Translations under genes and position numbers: made by a program
Assembly (NCBI GenBank): GCA_965223735.1
Contig: OZ245010.1
Coordinates: 1-64,000 of the forward strand
DNA: 64,000 bases
DNA from: CAYFZO01 sp965223735
Lineage (GTDB): Bacteria; Pseudomonadota; Gammaproteobacteria; Poriferisulfidales; Oxydemutatoraceae
Direction: 5' to 3'
Notes under the pieces: model-generated
What the model saw: only the letters and a program-made list of their open reading frames with translations
Told to the model about the DNA's origin: nothing
Databases searched by the model: none
Part shown: positions 51,005-59,028 of the stretch, piece by piece
Numbering within the stretch: the stretch's first letter is position 1
Layout: each line of letters begins with the position of its first letter

Positions 51005-51044
51005 AAAAAGGAAGCCGGCATGCCGGTTCAACACATCGGCTTCC
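51005..51044 (-). terminator. Intrinsic terminator-like hairpin in the mgtE leader
   Basis: On the minus strand GGAAGCCG pairs with CGGCTTCC (51044-51037 with 51017-51010), followed immediately by TTTTT (51009-51005). This is a good rho-independent terminator, 62 bp before the mgtE start. It may end ptsI transcription, or act as an attenuator for mgtE. Confidence 0.65.
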
Positions 51045-51064
51045 GCTTCAAGGGTTTCTATAAA

Positions 51065-51096
51065 ATCGCCTCTTTATCCGCTAAATGAGAGGCGAT
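51065..51096 (-). terminator. Second hairpin with T-rich tail upstream of mgtE
   Basis: ATCGCCTCT and AGAGGCGAT (51065-51073 and 51088-51096) form a perfect 9-bp stem with a 14-base loop; on the minus strand TTTTAT follows. On the plus strand the same bases cover the ribosome site of the IS481-like remnant that starts at 51095, so its role is ambiguous. Confidence 0.45.
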
Positions 51097-51480
51097 GATG
51101 GGAACTACAGCCCAACAGAAACTTGAAGCCCTGACATTCCGGGACAAACGCGGCCCCGATTGTACTCCAGGGCCACCCTTGACGCATTCGAGGTCAGCCG
51201 CTCCACCCTGTACCGCTGGCGCTGGACCTACCGCACCACGGGCTTGAGCGCGCTACATGACCGCAGCCGTGCCCCGCACACCCGGCGCCGGCGCGAGTGG
51301 CCGCCGGCATTGCGCGCCGAAATACGTCGGCTGCGCACCGGGTTTCCCGATCCCGGGCTGCGAAAAAATGCAGGCGCTGTCGGCACCGTGGTGCGAACAG
51401 CGCGGCATGACCTGTCCCGGTGTGCGCACGATCAGGCGGTTGATTGCCCGCCGTACGGCGGGCTTGCTTATCTGCGGCAC
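51095..51480 (+). pseudogene. Degenerate IS481-family transposase fragment
   Basis: Three frames must be joined to read the protein: TTAQQKLEALTFRDKRG from 51095, then TLDAFEVSRSTLYRWRW and LSALHDRSRAPHTRR up to about 51355, then PWCEQRGMTCPGVRTIRRLI. These match the N-terminal helix-turn-helix region of IS481-type transposases. Frameshifts are near 51166 and 51355. The DDE catalytic domain is absent, so only a dead 5' remnant remains. It sits between ptsI and mgtE, in the opposite orientation to both. Confidence 0.75.
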
Positions 51481-51529
51481 GGTGGCGTTGATGCCCGTCC
51501 GGTTTTCTCTGCCGGGTGAGCGGGCGCTC

Positions 51530-53254
51530 TTATAAAGACGCGATCAGTTGTGAGATTTTTTTCTGGTCGGCGTGCCTGAAGATGGAGCGGCATTTTTTTC
51601 GCAGGGCGGCGGCGTCGCTGTTGCGAATGACTTTTTTCACCTCGGGCAGCACCGAGGGGTGTACGCTGTATTCTTTTAGTCCGAGCCCGAGCAGCAGACG
51701 GGTATAGTGCGTGTCGCCCGCCATTTCGCCGCACATCGCGACGGGGGTTCCGGATTGTTCGCCCGCCTCGATCACTATCGAAAGGAGTTTGAGGAAACCC
51801 GGGTGCAACGGGTCGTAGAGGTAACTAACCTCGTCGTCAATACGGTCGATCGCCAGTGTGTACTGGATCAGATCGTTGGTGCCGATCGACAGGAAATCGA
51901 GGTGCCTGACCAGAATCGGCGATAACAGGGCCGCCGCCGGCACCTCGATCATGCCGCCGATTTTTATATTTTTGTCGTAGCGTTTCTTCTTTTGCTGCAA
52001 CTGTTCTTTTGCCGTTTCGAACAGTTGCAGGGCTTGATTGAGTTCGTGCATATTCGTCAGCATCGGGAACATGATGCGGACGGTGCCGTGAGTCGATGCG
52101 AGCAGAATCGCGCGCAACTGGGTGAGGAAAATATCCGGATCCTTGAGCGAGCGCCGGATCGCGCGCAGGCCGAGGGCGGGGTTCGGCGCCAGCGGGCCCG
52201 TATATTCGGGGTCAAACTCCTTCTCCGCGCCGAGGTCAAGCGTGCGGATAGTCACGGGTTTTCCGTCCATCGCGCGCAGGATTTTTCGGTAGATATGGAA
52301 TTGTTCGGTTTCCTCGGTCATTCCTTCCCGCCCGAGATAGAGAAACTCGGTGCGGTACAGGCCGATGCCTTCAGCGCCGCTTTTTTTCAATCCGCGTATG
52401 TCTTCGGCAAGATCCATGTTCGCCATCAGCTTTATCCTGACCTTGTCTTTCGTCAGCGCGATTTTGCTCTTCAGCAGCAGCAGTTCCCGCCGTTGTTGTT
52501 TTTCTTCCCGCTGCCGCCTGCGGTATTCTCTGAGCAGTCTGTTGTCGGCACCGGCGACCACGGTGCCGGCACGCCCGTCGAGGATGATCTCCTCGCCTTC
52601 CTGCAGCAACATTCTGGCGTTGTGCGCCGCGACGACCGCGGGGATGCCAAGGCTGCGTGCGAGGATGGCGGTGTGCGAAGTCGGCCCGCCCAGTTCGGTG
52701 ATGAAGCCCGCGATGTGCTGGTGCTGAAGCATGATGGTGTCGGCGGGGGTCAGGTCGTCGGCGACAATGATCCGGTTTTTGCGGTCTATGTCGTGGCTTT
52801 CCTCACTGTAGTTGCGGTTTGTCAGAAAACCCTGGATCAGGCCGATCACGTGTGCGATGTCGTTGCGGCGCGTGCGCAGGTAGTCGTCGTGCATCTGGTC
52901 AAACACTTCGACCAGCTGGTCCTGCTGGAGTTTGAGCGCCCACTCGGCGTTGCACCGTTCGTTGTTGATGATGTCTATCGGCACCTGCCCGAGCAGTGAG
53001 TCATCGAGCATCAGCAGGTGGGAGTCTATGAAACTCGCGATGTCGGCCGGCGCGTTTTTTGGGATTGAATCGCGGATCTTGCGTAGGTGCGTCACCGCTT
53101 TTTTTTGCGCCTCCTTGAAGCGGGCGATTTCCGCTTTCAGTTGTTTCGGTGGTATGCGGCGCTCCTCGATCTCAACCATGCCACGGTACAGAATATGCGT
53201 ATGGCCGATTCTGATGCCGCGGGATACGCCGGTGCCGTTCAGCAAAACGCTCAT
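51530..53254 (-). CDS. ptsI: Phosphotransferase system enzyme I
   Basis: Enzyme I takes phosphate from phosphoenolpyruvate and passes it to HPr. The 574-residue protein has the active-site His in GGPTSHTAILARSLG near residue 191. It also has the PEP-binding C-terminal domain with GIGLYRTEFLYLGRE, IMFPMLTNMHEL and FLSIGTNDLIQYTLA. It lacks the GAF domain of PtsP. It is the last gene of the ptsN-hprK-rapZ-EIIA-HPr-ptsI string, 3 bp after HPr. No sugar-specific EIIB/EIIC gene is nearby, suggesting a regulatory role. Confidence 0.95.
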   Translation of the reverse strand: MSVLLNGTGVSRGIRIGHTHILYRGMVEIEERRIPPKQLKAEIARFKEAQKKAVTHLRKIRDSIPKNAPADIASFIDSHLLMLDDSLLGQVPIDIINNERCNAEWALKLQQDQLVEVFDQMHDDYLRTRRNDIAHVIGLIQGFLTNRNYSEESHDIDRKNRIIVADDLTPADTIMLQHQHIAGFITELGGPTSHTAILARSLGIPAVVAAHNARMLLQEGEEIILDGRAGTVVAGADNRLLREYRRRQREEKQQRRELLLLKSKIALTKDKVRIKLMANMDLAEDIRGLKKSGAEGIGLYRTEFLYLGREGMTEETEQFHIYRKILRAMDGKPVTIRTLDLGAEKEFDPEYTGPLAPNPALGLRAIRRSLKDPDIFLTQLRAILLASTHGTVRIMFPMLTNMHELNQALQLFETAKEQLQQKKKRYDKNIKIGGMIEVPAAALLSPILVRHLDFLSIGTNDLIQYTLAIDRIDDEVSYLYDPLHPGFLKLLSIVIEAGEQSGTPVAMCGEMAGDTHYTRLLLGLGLKEYSVHPSVLPEVKKVIRNSDAAALRKKCRSIFRHADQKKISQLIASL

Positions 53255-53257
53255 GTT

Positions 53258-53527
53258 CTATTCGCTCTCGTCGAAACGGTTTTCAACCAGCGCCCCGAGT
53301 TCGGCGACGGCGTCGCGTTCGTCTTCTCCGTCGGCGGCCAGCGTCAACTCGGTGCCGCGCGAAGCGGCAAGCATCATGATGCCCATGATGCTTTTGCCGT
53401 TCACTGTCTGCTTGTTCTTGGTCAGCTCTATGCGGCTGGCGAACTTCGACGCCAGACTGACGAATTTTGACGCCGCGCGCGCGTGCAGGCCCAGTTTGTT
53501 GATAATCCTGATGTTGCGGCGGGTCAT
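53258..53527 (-). CDS. ptsH: HPr phosphocarrier protein
   Basis: HPr relays phosphate from enzyme I to EIIA proteins. The ATG at 53527 gives 89 residues and puts the phosphorylated His exactly at position 15 (NKLGLHARAA); an ATG three codons upstream is less likely. The regulatory Ser46 motif GKSIMGIMML is present, so it can be a substrate of the HPr kinase encoded four genes upstream. The start overlaps the EIIA stop by 4 bp, indicating coupled translation. Confidence 0.95.
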   Translation of the reverse strand: MTRRNIRIINKLGLHARAASKFVSLASKFASRIELTKNKQTVNGKSIMGIMMLAASRGTELTLAADGEDERDAVAELGALVENRFDESE

Positions 53528-53913
53528 TTTCGACATTCCATAATGCCGTTGCGTCCGCCTTCGAGCGCTTTTTCAGTCAGCGCCGGCAGATCGAGGTTGT
53601 AGTAATTCATCACCTTGATCAGCATCGCGAGATTGATGCCGCTGACGACGTGGACGGTGCCGTCTCGCTGGCAGTTGGCGCTGAGGTTGCACGGGGTCGA
53701 GCCGTAGAGATCGGTCAGGATCAGGACGCCGTCGCCTGCGTCGAGTTCGCGGCACCGGTGCCGAAGGTTGCGTGTGGTGGCGTCCGGTTCGCACGCGAGC
53801 GGGACCGGGAAGGTCTGCGTGCGCAGGGGCAGGTCGCCGAGCGCCGAGCGCGTCGCCTCGACCAGCGTTTCGCCCGTGCGTCCGTGGGTTACCAGAAGGA
53901 TGCCGACGGTCAT
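53524..53913 (-). CDS. Mannose-type PTS EIIA domain protein
   Basis: The 129-residue protein is a stand-alone EIIA-Man domain with the phosphorylated His10 in GILLVTHGRTGE, and LILTDLYGSTPCNLSA typical of the family. No EIIB, EIIC or EIID partner is encoded here. In proteobacteria with this gene string the domain is thought to have a regulatory role, such as sensing PTS flux. It lies 2 bp after rapZ. Confidence 0.9.
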   Translation of the reverse strand: MTVGILLVTHGRTGETLVEATRSALGDLPLRTQTFPVPLACEPDATTRNLRHRCRELDAGDGVLILTDLYGSTPCNLSANCQRDGTVHVVSGINLAMLIKVMNYYNLDLPALTEKALEGGRNGIMECRK

Positions 53914-53915
53914 GG

Positions 53916-54776
53916 TCAGGACAGTTCGCGGTGGTGTTTGGCCAGACGGTATTTCGGATCGTCCGCGAGCACCGCATAAAGGCGCTCGACCATGTAAACC
54001 GAGCGGTGTTGTCCGCCAGTGCAGCCGATCGACAGGGTCAGGCAGCTTCGGGGCTCTTTTTCAAACCGGTCGAGCCAGGTTTTTATGAAGTTGCAGATCT
54101 GCTCAAACAAAGCGGCGCAGGAGGCGTCGGATTCGAGGAATTTCACCACTTCGGGGTCGTGGCCGGTCATCTTCCGCAACTCCGGCTTCCAGTAGGGGTT
54201 GAGCAGGCAGCGCACGTCAAACACGAAATCCGAATCGAGCGGTACCCCCTTCTTATAGCCGAACGATTGGATCAGCACCGACAGTTTTTTGCTTTCGCCG
54301 CACAGGCGCGAGCGGATGTGCACGCCGAGTTGGTGTTGGTTGAGGTTGGTGGTGTCGATTTTGAGATCGGTGTGCATCAGGATGCTGTCGAGTTGAGAGC
54401 GCTCGAGATCAATCGCCTCCTCTAGCGTGCTGCTTTTGTGCGCGAGCGGGTGCGGGCGTCGTGCCTCGCTGTAGCGCCTGAGCAGTACGACCTCGTCGGC
54501 CTCCATAAAGACGACGCTGGTTTCCACCTGCGCCCGCTTGAGGTGCGAGAGCACCGGTTCAATATTGAATGCCGGCGTTTTACCGACGCTGCGGATATCG
54601 ACGCCTACCGCGACGTTGTCGCCGAAATTGAGTTCGTTGCGCGCGATTTTCTCAGCTAGGATGTGTACGAATTCCGCGGGCAGGTTGTCTATGCAGTAGA
54701 AGCCCTCGTCTTCAAGCGTATGCAGGGCGATCGACTTTCCGGCGCCCGAAAGCCCGCTGACAATGATCAGTCTCAT
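53916..54776 (-). CDS. rapZ: RNase adapter protein RapZ
   Basis: RapZ is an RNA-binding adapter, known in E. coli to direct RNase E to the GlmZ small RNA and tune glucosamine-6-phosphate synthesis. The 286-residue protein has the P-loop GLSGAGKS at residues 8-15, a second motif DIRSVG, and the C-terminal domain with RFEKEPRSCLTLSIGCTGGQ and HRSVYMVERL. It overlaps hprK by 4 bp. Whether a GlmZ-like RNA exists in this organism cannot be judged from the window. Confidence 0.94.
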   Translation of the reverse strand: MRLIIVSGLSGAGKSIALHTLEDEGFYCIDNLPAEFVHILAEKIARNELNFGDNVAVGVDIRSVGKTPAFNIEPVLSHLKRAQVETSVVFMEADEVVLLRRYSEARRPHPLAHKSSTLEEAIDLERSQLDSILMHTDLKIDTTNLNQHQLGVHIRSRLCGESKKLSVLIQSFGYKKGVPLDSDFVFDVRCLLNPYWKPELRKMTGHDPEVVKFLESDASCAALFEQICNFIKTWLDRFEKEPRSCLTLSIGCTGGQHRSVYMVERLYAVLADDPKYRLAKHHRELS

Positions 54777-55708
54777 GCCTTGTTCATCACTTTCTGCTGG
54801 CGCCCCATGATGTCGAGGTCGGGATAGTAGTTGTCGAGTCTCAGCAGGTGGTTTCTAACCGCCGCTTCGACCAGTACCGCGAGGTTGCGTCCCGGCGCGA
54901 CCGACAACGTGAAGATGGGGACTTCCATGCCCAATACGTTTTGTGTTTCGGTCGGTGTCACCAGGCGGTTTTTGTTGATGTCGTCGCCGAGCGGCGGTTG
55001 CAGGTTGACGATCAGTTTCAGGTATTTGCTTGGTTTGATCGCGCTGCTGCCGTGCATGTGGCGGATGTTGAGGACGCCGAGGCCGCGCACCTCGAGAAAA
55101 TCCTGGATGACCGGCGGCGAAGTGCCGACGATGATGTCGGGCGCGATGCGCGCGAACAACGGCGCGTCGTCGGCGATCAGGCGGTGTCCGCGCGTGATCA
55201 GTTCGAGCGCGAGTTCGCTTTTCCCGACCCCGCTGGCGCCGGTGAGCAGCACGCCGATACTGAGCACTTCCATGAAAACGCCGTGCAGGGTGGTTTTTTC
55301 CGCCAGCACGCGCGTCAAGTAGTAGCGCAGGTCGTTGATCAAGTGTTCGCCACTGAGGTCCGACCTGAACAGTCCGACGTTGCGTTGGTCGGCGAGTGCG
55401 TGCATTTTTTCAGACGGCTCCAGATCGTTTGCCATGACGATGATGACGGTCTCTTTGGAGAAGAGTTTGGCGAGGGCGGTTTCGAGGTTCGTCTCGGCCA
55501 GCGATCCGAGATGCTCGAATTCGGTGCGTCCGACAATTTGCACTTGGCTCGAATGGATCAGATTGAAGTAGCCAACGATGTCGGCTTTCGAAGCCTCGAC
55601 GTCTTTCAGGAACTTCCTGTCGCCGCTGCGTTTGCCCGCGAGCCACGCGAGGTGCAATTCTTTGCCCAGTGCCCCGTGCAGTATCTGCACCGTGGGTTCT
55701 TCGTTCAT
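54773..55708 (-). CDS. hprK: HPr kinase/phosphorylase
   Basis: HprK phosphorylates HPr on Ser46 with ATP and reverses this with phosphate. The 311-residue protein has an N-terminal domain and a catalytic C-terminal domain with P-loop GASGVGKSELALEL near 155-168, followed by HRLIADDAP. The family signature segment EVRGLGVLNIRHMHG is also present. It overlaps ptsN at its start and rapZ at its end by 4 bp each. HprK is common in betaproteobacteria and some gammas, but absent from E. coli. Confidence 0.95.
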   Translation of the reverse strand: MNEEPTVQILHGALGKELHLAWLAGKRSGDRKFLKDVEASKADIVGYFNLIHSSQVQIVGRTEFEHLGSLAETNLETALAKLFSKETVIIVMANDLEPSEKMHALADQRNVGLFRSDLSGEHLINDLRYYLTRVLAEKTTLHGVFMEVLSIGVLLTGASGVGKSELALELITRGHRLIADDAPLFARIAPDIIVGTSPPVIQDFLEVRGLGVLNIRHMHGSSAIKPSKYLKLIVNLQPPLGDDINKNRLVTPTETQNVLGMEVPIFTLSVAPGRNLAVLVEAAVRNHLLRLDNYYPDLDIMGRQQKVMNKA

Positions 55709-56169
55709 GCGGCGTGCGGGGGGCTTTGTTTTTCCAGCGCGGCTATGATCTGTGCTGCGCCGGATGCCTGCATCAGGCGCTTTATACAGGCGGGATCGTC
55801 GAGCTTGTGTGCGAGGTCACCCAGCAATTGCAGGTGCTCGTCGTCGGCGTTTTCCGGCACCAGCAGGGCAAAAAACAGCGACACCGGCATGCCGTCAGGC
55901 GCGTCGTAGTCCACACCCGTTTCGGTTCTGAGCAGACATACCAGCGGGCGGCTGCTGCCCGTGATGCGGCAATGCGGGATGGCGACGCCCTTGCCGAGTG
56001 CGGTACTGCCGATCTTTTCTCTTTCGAGCAGGCTGTCGAAGATGGCTTGTGTCGAGGGGCCGCCCGCCGCGGTCAGCATGTCGGCGAGTTCTTCAAGGAC
56101 TTTTTTCTTGCTGTGAAGGTGGTCCGTCAGGCGTATTGAGTCGTGAGACAGAAAGGAGCAGAAGTCCAT
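55705..56169 (-). CDS. ptsN: Nitrogen PTS EIIA protein PtsN
   Basis: PtsN is a regulatory EIIA of the fructose/nitrogen type that in other bacteria controls potassium transport and the stringent response. The 154-residue protein carries the phosphorylation site His66 in GKGVAIPHCRI and the LLVPENADDEHLQLLGDLA segment. It lies 17 bp after hpf and heads the overlapping hprK-rapZ string. Confidence 0.94.
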   Translation of the reverse strand: MDFCSFLSHDSIRLTDHLHSKKKVLEELADMLTAAGGPSTQAIFDSLLEREKIGSTALGKGVAIPHCRITGSSRPLVCLLRTETGVDYDAPDGMPVSLFFALLVPENADDEHLQLLGDLAHKLDDPACIKRLMQASGAAQIIAALEKQSPPHAA

Positions 56170-56186
56170 TTTCCCGTACGCGGCTG

Positions 56187-56510
56187 TTATTTGCGCAAGT
56201 TGTGATGCACCACGTCTTTCTCGTGGTGGCTTTTGAGTTTTTCCTTGTGCTTCATCACTTGGCGGTTGAGTTTGTCAACTAGGATGTCGATTGCGGCGTA
56301 CATGTCGTCGGCGACGGCGGTGGCGAACAGGGTATGTCCGCGCACGTGTACCGTCGCTTCGGCGGTGTGGCTTAATTTTTCCACCTTCAGGTTCACGTGG
56401 ACGTCCACCAGCGAGTTAAAGTGCTTTTTCAGTCGTTTGATCTTTTCTTCGATCGAATTGCGGATGGCTTCGGTGATCTCAATGTGTTGTCCTGATAATT
56501 GGATGTTCAT
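56187..56510 (-). CDS. hpf: Ribosome hibernation promoting factor (short form)
   Basis: HPF binds the 30S decoding site and helps store ribosomes as 100S dimers in stationary phase. The 107-residue protein is the short type, with only the HPF/RaiA domain (MNIQLSGQHIEITEAIRNSI and ATVHVRGHTLFATAVADDMY). In most gammaproteobacteria rpoN lies just upstream; here the upstream neighbour is the divergent kdsC. Confidence 0.94.
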   Translation of the reverse strand: MNIQLSGQHIEITEAIRNSIEEKIKRLKKHFNSLVDVHVNLKVEKLSHTAEATVHVRGHTLFATAVADDMYAAIDILVDKLNRQVMKHKEKLKSHHEKDVVHHNLRK

Positions 56511-56709
56511 GGTTTGTCCTTGTTCTGCCCTTGCTCCAGCTCGAATGATAAAGGGAGCCTACAAATTATATCAGCACCCCGCCGGCCGCCGACATGGATA
56601 ACCGGCTGCGGCTTGAAACAAGCCCGGCGGATAAGGTTTGCGCGGTATGGCGGATGACTGCAAAATCGCGTTTTACTCTATACTGCCCTGTCTGCAAGGG
56701 GATTTCCCG

Positions 56710-57237
56710 ATGAACGATACCTTCAAGCAACGTGCGGCTTCAATCAGGCTCGTGGTTTTCGACGTTGACGGCGTGCTCACCGACGGACGGCTGAGTTTCA
56801 GCGACGACGGGCGCGAGAGCCGGGCGTTTGACATCAAGGACGGCCACGGCATCAGATTGTTGTTGCATTGCAGTGTGCAGGTTGCAGTGCTTTCGGGGCG
56901 CGAATCCGGTGCGGTCGCGCGGCGGATGCGCGACCTCGGTGTCGAGTTCGTGTATCAGGGGTTCCAGGACAAGGGGCCCGCGTTTGAGCGTCTGCTCAAA
57001 GACTGCGGCGTGGCGGCGGAATGCACGGCCTACATGGGCGATGATCTTCCCGACTTGGCGCCGCTGCGTCGTGCCGGGCTTGCCTGCGCGGTCGCCGACG
57101 CGCACCCTGAAGTCATCGAGTGCGCGCATTGGGTCGCGCGCGCCGCCGGCGGCCACGGCGCGGCGCGCGAGCTGTGCGACGTTCTGGTCAGGGAGCAGGG
57201 GCGGTGGGACGAGGTGATCGCGCATTGTTCGGCCTGA
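56710..57237 (+). CDS. kdsC: KDO-8-phosphate phosphatase
   Basis: KdsC dephosphorylates KDO-8-phosphate for LPS inner-core synthesis. The 175-residue HAD-type protein (no cap domain) has the catalytic D18xD20 in FDVDGVLTDG, KDGHGIRLLL, VLSGRESGAVARR, and the late motif YMGDDLPDLAPL. The ATG at 56710 is chosen for the match to the usual N-terminus; the frame extends upstream without support. lptC overlaps its last 13 bases. Confidence 0.95.
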   Translation: MNDTFKQRAASIRLVVFDVDGVLTDGRLSFSDDGRESRAFDIKDGHGIRLLLHCSVQVAVLSGRESGAVARRMRDLGVEFVYQGFQDKGPAFERLLKDCGVAAECTAYMGDDLPDLAPLRRAGLACAVADAHPEVIECAHWVARAAGGHGAARELCDVLVREQGRWDEVIAHCSA

Positions 57238-57785
57238 GGCGTCATATCTTTTTGTTGTACTGCGTGGTCGTCGCCTTACTCGCGCTGAGCCCGTATCTGT
57301 TGCCTGCGCCTTCGGTGCTGCAGGTCGCCGCCGCGCGTCCCGCTGTGGACGGTGAGTTGAGCGACGTGGTCTCGAGCGTTTACGCGCCGGACGGACGCCG
57401 GCGTTACCGTACTGAAAGTGCACGTGTCAGGCATTCGCACGACAGCGACGTGCTGACCCTTGAGCCGCTTGTGATGCAGTATTATTCGGGCGCAGCACAG
57501 ATGATGTCGCTCAAGTCGGAGTCCGGCAGGGTGCTTGAAGGGGGGGAGTTGGTTGAACTCGACGGCGCGGTTGAGTTGAATCGTGCCGCCGCCGGCGGAC
57601 ATCCGCGCGAAACGGTGAACACGCGCAACGTCAAAGTCAGGCCCGAGCAATGGACTGCGGTGACGCAAGAGAAAGTGACTCTCAGGCGCACCGGGCGGAC
57701 CATGACCGGGCGCGGCATGGTGGCCGATCTCAGGAAGGGCGAGATCAGTTTGCTCAACGAAGTCAGGGTGCGCCATGAACCGTAG
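57225..57785 (+). CDS. lptC: LPS export protein LptC
   Basis: LptC is the bitopic inner-membrane protein that takes LPS from LptB2FG and hands it to LptA. The 186-residue product has an N-terminal membrane helix (RHIFLLYCVVVALLALSPYL) and then a periplasmic beta-jellyroll (SVYAPDGRRRYRTESARV, RTGRTMTGRGMVADLRKGEISL). The TTG at 57225 inside the end of kdsC gives the normal length; a GTG at 57264 would cut the helix. It overlaps lptA by 11 bp. Confidence 0.92.
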   Translation: MFGLRRHIFLLYCVVVALLALSPYLLPAPSVLQVAAARPAVDGELSDVVSSVYAPDGRRRYRTESARVRHSHDSDVLTLEPLVMQYYSGAAQMMSLKSESGRVLEGGELVELDGAVELNRAAAGGHPRETVNTRNVKVRPEQWTAVTQEKVTLRRTGRTMTGRGMVADLRKGEISLLNEVRVRHEP

Positions 57786-58269
57786 GTGTCGTGCGCGACG
57801 TGCATTGTGGTGTGGCGGGTTGTGCCTGTGCGTGGGTTTGTGCGGGGCGGGGCCGTGGGCGGCGCAGCGGCAGGCCGATGACGCGATCCGACTCGAAGCC
57901 GACAAGATCCACTACGACAAGAATACCGGCAACAGCGTTTACCGCGGCAGCGTCGTCATCAGGCGCCGCGGAATGCGGCTGACCGGGGACGAGGTCAGGG
58001 TGTTTTCGGAAGCCGGTGAATTTTCGCGGATCGTCGCACACGCGAAGCCGAGCACCTTTCGGAATCACGACGCCGACGACAACATTGAAGCCGAAGCGGA
58101 TACGATCGAATATGACGTCAGGCGCCGGAAAATCGTGTTTCTGGGCAACGCCAGGGTCGATGACGGGGAAAAAGTGCTGCAGGGGGAGCGCATCATTTAT
58201 GACCTCGAGAAAAAGATAGTTGACGCGACCAAAAGCAAGGGGCGCGTGCGTCTCGAGATCAACCCCTGA
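57775..58269 (+). CDS. lptA: LPS transport periplasmic protein LptA
   Basis: LptA forms the periplasmic bridge for LPS between LptC and LptD. The 164-residue protein has a signal peptide of about 30 residues (RALWCGGLCLCVGLCGAG…) and the OstA-like beta repeat, seen in IRLEADKIHYDKNTGNSVYR and EAEADTIEYDVRRRKIVFLG. It lies in the kdsC-lptC-lptA-lptB string and ends 12 bp before the lptB ATG. Confidence 0.93.
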   Translation: MNRRCRARRALWCGGLCLCVGLCGAGPWAAQRQADDAIRLEADKIHYDKNTGNSVYRGSVVIRRRGMRLTGDEVRVFSEAGEFSRIVAHAKPSTFRNHDADDNIEAEADTIEYDVRRRKIVFLGNARVDDGEKVLQGERIIYDLEKKIVDATKSKGRVRLEINP

Positions 58270-58281
58270 GGCGAGGTGGCG

Positions 58282-59010
58282 ATGACGCACGAGTTGACCG
58301 CAACCGGGCTGAGCAAGAAATACCGCCGTTGCTATGCAGTACGCTCGGTGTCGCTGAACGTGGGAAGCGGTGAGATCGTCGGCCTGCTCGGCCCCAACGG
58401 CGCCGGAAAAACCACGGTGTTTTACATGATCGTCGGGCTGGTTGAGCCCGACGCCGGTCGCGTTTCAATGGATGGCGAGGATATCTCGCAATTGTTCATG
58501 CACTCGCGCGCAGAACGCGGAATCGGCTATTTACCTCAGGAGGCGTCAATTTTCCGCAAGCTCAGCGTTGAGGACAACCTGATGGTGGCGCTCGAAGCGA
58601 GGCGCGGCCTGAGCCGCGGCGATCGCAGGTCAAAACTCGAGGAGTTGCTAGACGAATTCCAGATCAGGCAGGTGCGCTCGAGTTACGGCCTTGCCCTGTC
58701 GGGCGGTGAAAGGCGGCGGGTCGAGATCGCGCGCGCGTTTGCGATCGAACCGGCGTTCATTCTGCTCGACGAGCCTTTTGCCGGCGTCGATCCGATCTCG
58801 GTCGCCGAGATACAGAAATTGATGAGGCAGTTGCGCGGCTACGGCATCGGCCTGCTGATCACCGACCACAGTGTACGCGAGACGTTGAGCATCTGTGATC
58901 GCGCTTATATCGTCAACGAAGGCGAAGTCATCGCCGCAGGAGATGCGCAGGAAGTGATTGGCGACGAACGGGTGAGGCAGGTGTACCTCGGGCGGGACTT
59001 CCGTATCTGA
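58282..59010 (+). CDS. lptB: LPS export ABC transporter ATP-binding protein LptB
   Basis: LptB is the ATPase that powers LPS extraction with LptF and LptG. The 242-residue protein has Walker A GPNGAGKTT, the Q-loop region GIGYLPQEASIFRKLSV, signature ALSGGERRRVEIARA and Walker B FILLDEPFAGVD. The ATG at 58282 sits 5 bp after GAGG; a GTG at 58276 overlaps that site and is less likely. rpoN, which follows lptB in many gammas, is absent, and kdsD converges 18 bp away. Confidence 0.96.
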   Translation: MTHELTATGLSKKYRRCYAVRSVSLNVGSGEIVGLLGPNGAGKTTVFYMIVGLVEPDAGRVSMDGEDISQLFMHSRAERGIGYLPQEASIFRKLSVEDNLMVALEARRGLSRGDRRSKLEELLDEFQIRQVRSSYGLALSGGERRRVEIARAFAIEPAFILLDEPFAGVDPISVAEIQKLMRQLRGYGIGLLITDHSVRETLSICDRAYIVNEGEVIAAGDAQEVIGDERVRQVYLGRDFRI

Positions 59011-59028
59011 AGGGTGTATCCGCTGCGC

